This document shows positions 61,781-64,000 of a stretch of 64,000 nucleotides of DNA, one piece after another. The stretch comes from Flavobacterium sp. N2820 (GTDB lineage Bacteria > Bacteroidota > Bacteroidia > Flavobacteriales > Flavobacteriaceae). Numbering within the stretch: position 1 is the first letter of the stretch; every line of letters begins with the position of its first letter. Both the position numbers and the translations under genes were made by a program. The notes under the pieces were generated by a model that was given only the letters and a program-made list of their open reading frames with translations, was not told the DNA's origin and ran no database searches. The stretch covers positions 2,309,001-2,373,000 of the forward strand of contig NZ_CP110008.1 of the NCBI RefSeq assembly GCF_025947285.1, in the 5' to 3' direction.

Positions 61781-61803
61781 TAGGTTAGATAAACAAAATA
61801 TTA

Positions 61804-63492
61804 ATGAAAGACATTAAAAACATTTCGCGTTCTAGAGCGCAAGAGTCCTCAGCAGCTATTGAGCGACTGTACATTACCATGAGACATTTATTCAACAGAG
61901 GTTTCTATAAACCAATGGGTGTTTCTGGAGAAACTTTAAGAGAAGCATTATTAGCGCTTCGACCAGAAATTTATGGCTCAATTGCCGAAGAAAAAGTAGA
62001 ATTAAATGGATTGTTGTATGTAATTGAACGTTTGCCAGTAGGAATTGAACAATGCAGATACATCAATTTAACTTCAGATGAAGGGTATTCAAATTCACAC
62101 TTTAAAGCAATCGTTCCACCAAAAAGAAGAAGAAATTGCTACCGTATTGACGATGAGCAAATGAACATCGAAATTACCCGCGGCCGTTCAGACATCTATG
62201 ATATTTTAACCCATTTAACCTTTATTTTTATCGAATCACATAAAATTAAAGACCGTGTTTTAATCGATGAAGAAGGAAGATTTACTCGCGATTGGGAAAA
62301 ATTAGAACAAGTAGTTTTACAAAACAAAAAACTTACTTTAGTTGATAGAGAAAAAGCAATTTCGCACGCTTCAAATATTTTAGGTAGAACTTTTGCAGAA
62401 GTAAAAGCAATTTACGAAGATTTTGGAACTACAGAAACTCCAGAACGTTTTCTTCACATTGTATATTGGTTAGGAAAATTAGCTATTGAAGAAGTGGTTG
62501 ATAATAATAAACGTACCATAACTTTTAGTCCAATTTTGAGAGAAAGGTTAGGACATCATATTTATGGCGAAATTTGGGCCAACAACATTAAAGAAGTTTT
62601 GGTAAAAAACAATTTGATTGAGCGACCAATTCACGTTATTAGTGCGAATATGCACAGCGTAATGAATTCTATTTTTGCCGAACCTGTTTTAGGAAAAAAA
62701 TATAAAGATGCTGCTGATTTTCAAATATTTGAAGATTTAAGTAGTTCAAATAATAAAGAACTACGCAAGAAAGTAGAAGATTTAGCGTTACAACAAGGAA
62801 TGATTTCGTTACCAGATACATCTGGAACCAACATTGACGTTCAAATATTTGATACGGCAAAAATTGATATTAAAAAATCTGCCTTTGCCAAAGCTAATTT
62901 GGGCGATAATAAACCGGTTTTAATTGTAATGGATTATGCGTTTGGTGAACAAGCTTATGAAACGATTGATGAATTATTGAAACCGTATAAAATTGCCAAA
63001 AACAAATTGTTTTTAAATGTAGAATCGGTTTCTATTATGGGGAAAGCAGGAATTTTAGAAGGAGGGAAAGGTGATATCATGATTCCAACAGCACACGTGA
63101 ATGAAGGAACGGCTGATAATTATTTCTTTGAAAACGAATTAAAAGCAGCAATGTTAAAAGGAAATGATATTCCGGTTTTTGAAGGACCAATGATTACCGT
63201 ATTGGGAACATCATTGCAAAATAGAGATTTGTTGAAGTTTTTTCACGAGTCTACTTGGGAAGCCATTGGGTTAGAAATGGAAGGCGCATATTATCAAAAA
63301 GCCATTCAATCGGCATCAAAAATTAGAAAAAGTATTAATCCAAATGTAAAGGTTCGATACGCTTATTATGCATCAGATAATCCATTAGAAACAGGAAGTA
63401 CATTAGCTTCAGGCGGATTGGGAACTACGGGTGTAAAACCAACGTATTTAATCACGATTAAAATATTAGAACAAATCTTTAACGTAAAATAA
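61804..63492 (+). CDS. Nucleoside-phosphorylase-like protein (DUF6909 type)
   Basis: A 562-residue cytoplasmic protein. The N-terminal ~270 residues are helical with no recognised motif. The C-terminal part (about 275-562) resembles the nucleoside phosphorylase/nucleosidase superfamily: the phrase I-G-L-E-M-E-G-A-Y-Y-Q-K-A is close to the G-x-D/E-M-E-G-A substrate signature, and G-D-I-M-I-P-T-A-H is a likely second site. It may act on AMP or another nucleotide, but the substrate is unproved. Family naming as DUF6909 is from memory of similar Bacteroidetes proteins. Confidence 0.72.
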   Translation: MKDIKNISRSRAQESSAAIERLYITMRHLFNRGFYKPMGVSGETLREALLALRPEIYGSIAEEKVELNGLLYVIERLPVGIEQCRYINLTSDEGYSNSHFKAIVPPKRRRNCYRIDDEQMNIEITRGRSDIYDILTHLTFIFIESHKIKDRVLIDEEGRFTRDWEKLEQVVLQNKKLTLVDREKAISHASNILGRTFAEVKAIYEDFGTTETPERFLHIVYWLGKLAIEEVVDNNKRTITFSPILRERLGHHIYGEIWANNIKEVLVKNNLIERPIHVISANMHSVMNSIFAEPVLGKKYKDAADFQIFEDLSSSNNKELRKKVEDLALQQGMISLPDTSGTNIDVQIFDTAKIDIKKSAFAKANLGDNKPVLIVMDYAFGEQAYETIDELLKPYKIAKNKLFLNVESVSIMGKAGILEGGKGDIMIPTAHVNEGTADNYFFENELKAAMLKGNDIPVFEGPMITVLGTSLQNRDLLKFFHESTWEAIGLEMEGAYYQKAIQSASKIRKSINPNVKVRYAYYASDNPLETGSTLASGGLGTTGVKPTYLITIKILEQIFNVK

Positions 63493-63498
63493 GCATAA

Positions 63499-64000
63499 AT
63501 GAGTACAAATTCTCAAGACCAAGAAATAGATTTAGGACAAATAGGTGCTGGAATTAAAAAATTATTGAACAGTATTTTAAATACAATTTTTGATTTCATT
63601 TTCTTTATAAAAAAGAAAATTATTGTAATTGTAATATTGTTTGTTTTGGGCGTTTTTTTAGGTTTTTATGCCGATAGAACTCCTAATTATACGCAAGATA
63701 TTACAGTAATTCCTAATTTTGGAAGTAATGAATATTTGTACAAAAAAATTGACTTTTTAAATTCAAGAATTATTGAAAAAGACGACCAATTTTTCAAGAG
63801 TATTGGAGTGGTTAATTATGATAAAATAGGAAAAATTGAAATCAAAGCGATTAACGGAATTTTTGGTTTTGTCAACATGAGAAACAACGAACAAAATTTT
63901 GAGTTAATTAAATTAATGGCAGAGGATGGAAACATTGATGAAATTATAAAAAATGATATCACCAGTAAAAATTTCTATTTTCACAACATTACCTTTAAAA
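63499..64000 (+). CDS. N-terminal part of a Wzz-like single-pass membrane protein (3' end outside window)
   Basis: An open frame from the ATG at 63499 to the window end, 167 residues so far. It has a polar N-terminus (M-S-T-N-S-Q-D-Q-E), one clear transmembrane helix (about 43-59, I-V-I-V-I-L-F-V-L-G-V-F-L-G-F) and then an extracytoplasmic region with V-I-P-N-F-G-S-N-E-Y-L-Y. The layout resembles chain-length-determinant (Wzz-type) proteins, but the second helix is not in the window. It starts six bases after the nucleosidase-like gene. Confidence 0.6.
   Translation, partial: MSTNSQDQEIDLGQIGAGIKKLLNSILNTIFDFIFFIKKKIIVIVILFVLGVFLGFYADRTPNYTQDITVIPNFGSNEYLYKKIDFLNSRIIEKDDQFFKSIGVVNYDKIGKIEIKAINGIFGFVNMRNNEQNFELIKLMAEDGNIDEIIKNDITSKNFYFHNITFK

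Overview
The window is a low-GC chromosomal segment from a member of the Flavobacteriaceae, most likely Flavobacterium. The evidence is: family types typical of this group (DUF3078, DUF2480, DUF4175, DUF4837, a stand-alone GldM C-terminal module, a SufT-type protein in a SUF cluster, an EF-G paralogue); promoters of the Bacteroidetes form TTTG-N19-TAnnTTTG; and almost no Shine-Dalgarno sequences. It is core-genome sequence. I see no transposase, prophage, CRISPR array or secondary-metabolite cluster.

Layout. 0-2.7 kb: the end of a secreted beta-sandwich protein, hflX, and a DUF3078 outer-membrane protein. 2.8-12.9 kb (minus strand): an iron-sulfur (SUF) assembly island in the order sufA, four-helix-bundle gene, sufB, sufC, sufD, two DUF2157-like membrane proteins, sufS, META lipoprotein, sufE, sufT-like, DUF2480. 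13-22.8 kb (plus): MBL hydrolase, S8 and M1 peptidases, EF-G-like GTPase, rnpA, S41 protease, double-OmpA protein. 22.8-31.7 kb: acetyltransferase, DUF4837 lipoprotein, LysM transglycosylase, pgk, DNA polymerase III delta prime, DoxX, a Pif1-like helicase and an OmpH/Skp-like lipoprotein. 31.9-38.5 kb (minus): methyltransferase, mnmG, ybeY, DUF4175 protein. 38.7-47.1 kb: gltX, an outer-membrane barrel, an SPFH protein, two tiny membrane proteins, glnS, folB, an LTA-synthase-type sulfatase. 47.2-51.8 kb: tRNA-Cys(GCA), GldM-like protein, LysE-type exporter, DUF2807 protein, rnr. 51.9-64 kb: DUF2007, rpiB, a cation-diffusion facilitator, tex, tatA, a degenerate M23 protein, a GH3-family enzyme, twin carboxypeptidase-D-like proteins, a nucleoside-phosphorylase-like protein and the start of a Wzz-like membrane protein.

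The most interesting signals are not ordinary genes. Three perfect 16-bp ParB-binding (parS) palindromes lie within 2 kb (32.8-34.8 kb), and one of them is written in frame into the last codons of ybeY. About 18 kb away is a 0.55-kb, very AT-rich, gene-free stretch with DnaA-box-like 9-mers (52.2-52.7 kb). To its left, from 22.8 kb, most genes run leftward; to its right most run rightward. Together these suggest an origin-proximal window. Other signals are a four-helix-bundle gene inserted between sufA and sufB inside short inverted repeats; a duplicated tRNA-Cys 3' end with its terminator; and two families of palindromic intergenic repeats placed at gene junctions.

How the genes work together. 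The SUF island makes and delivers Fe-S clusters (SufS/SufE mobilise sulfur, SufBCD is the scaffold, SufA and the SufT-like protein are carriers). mnmG, ybeY, rnpA, rnr, gltX, glnS and tRNA-Cys serve tRNA/rRNA maturation and charging. Many of the rest are envelope proteins: proteases, OmpA, lytic transglycosylase, LytM-like protein, OmpH and TatA.
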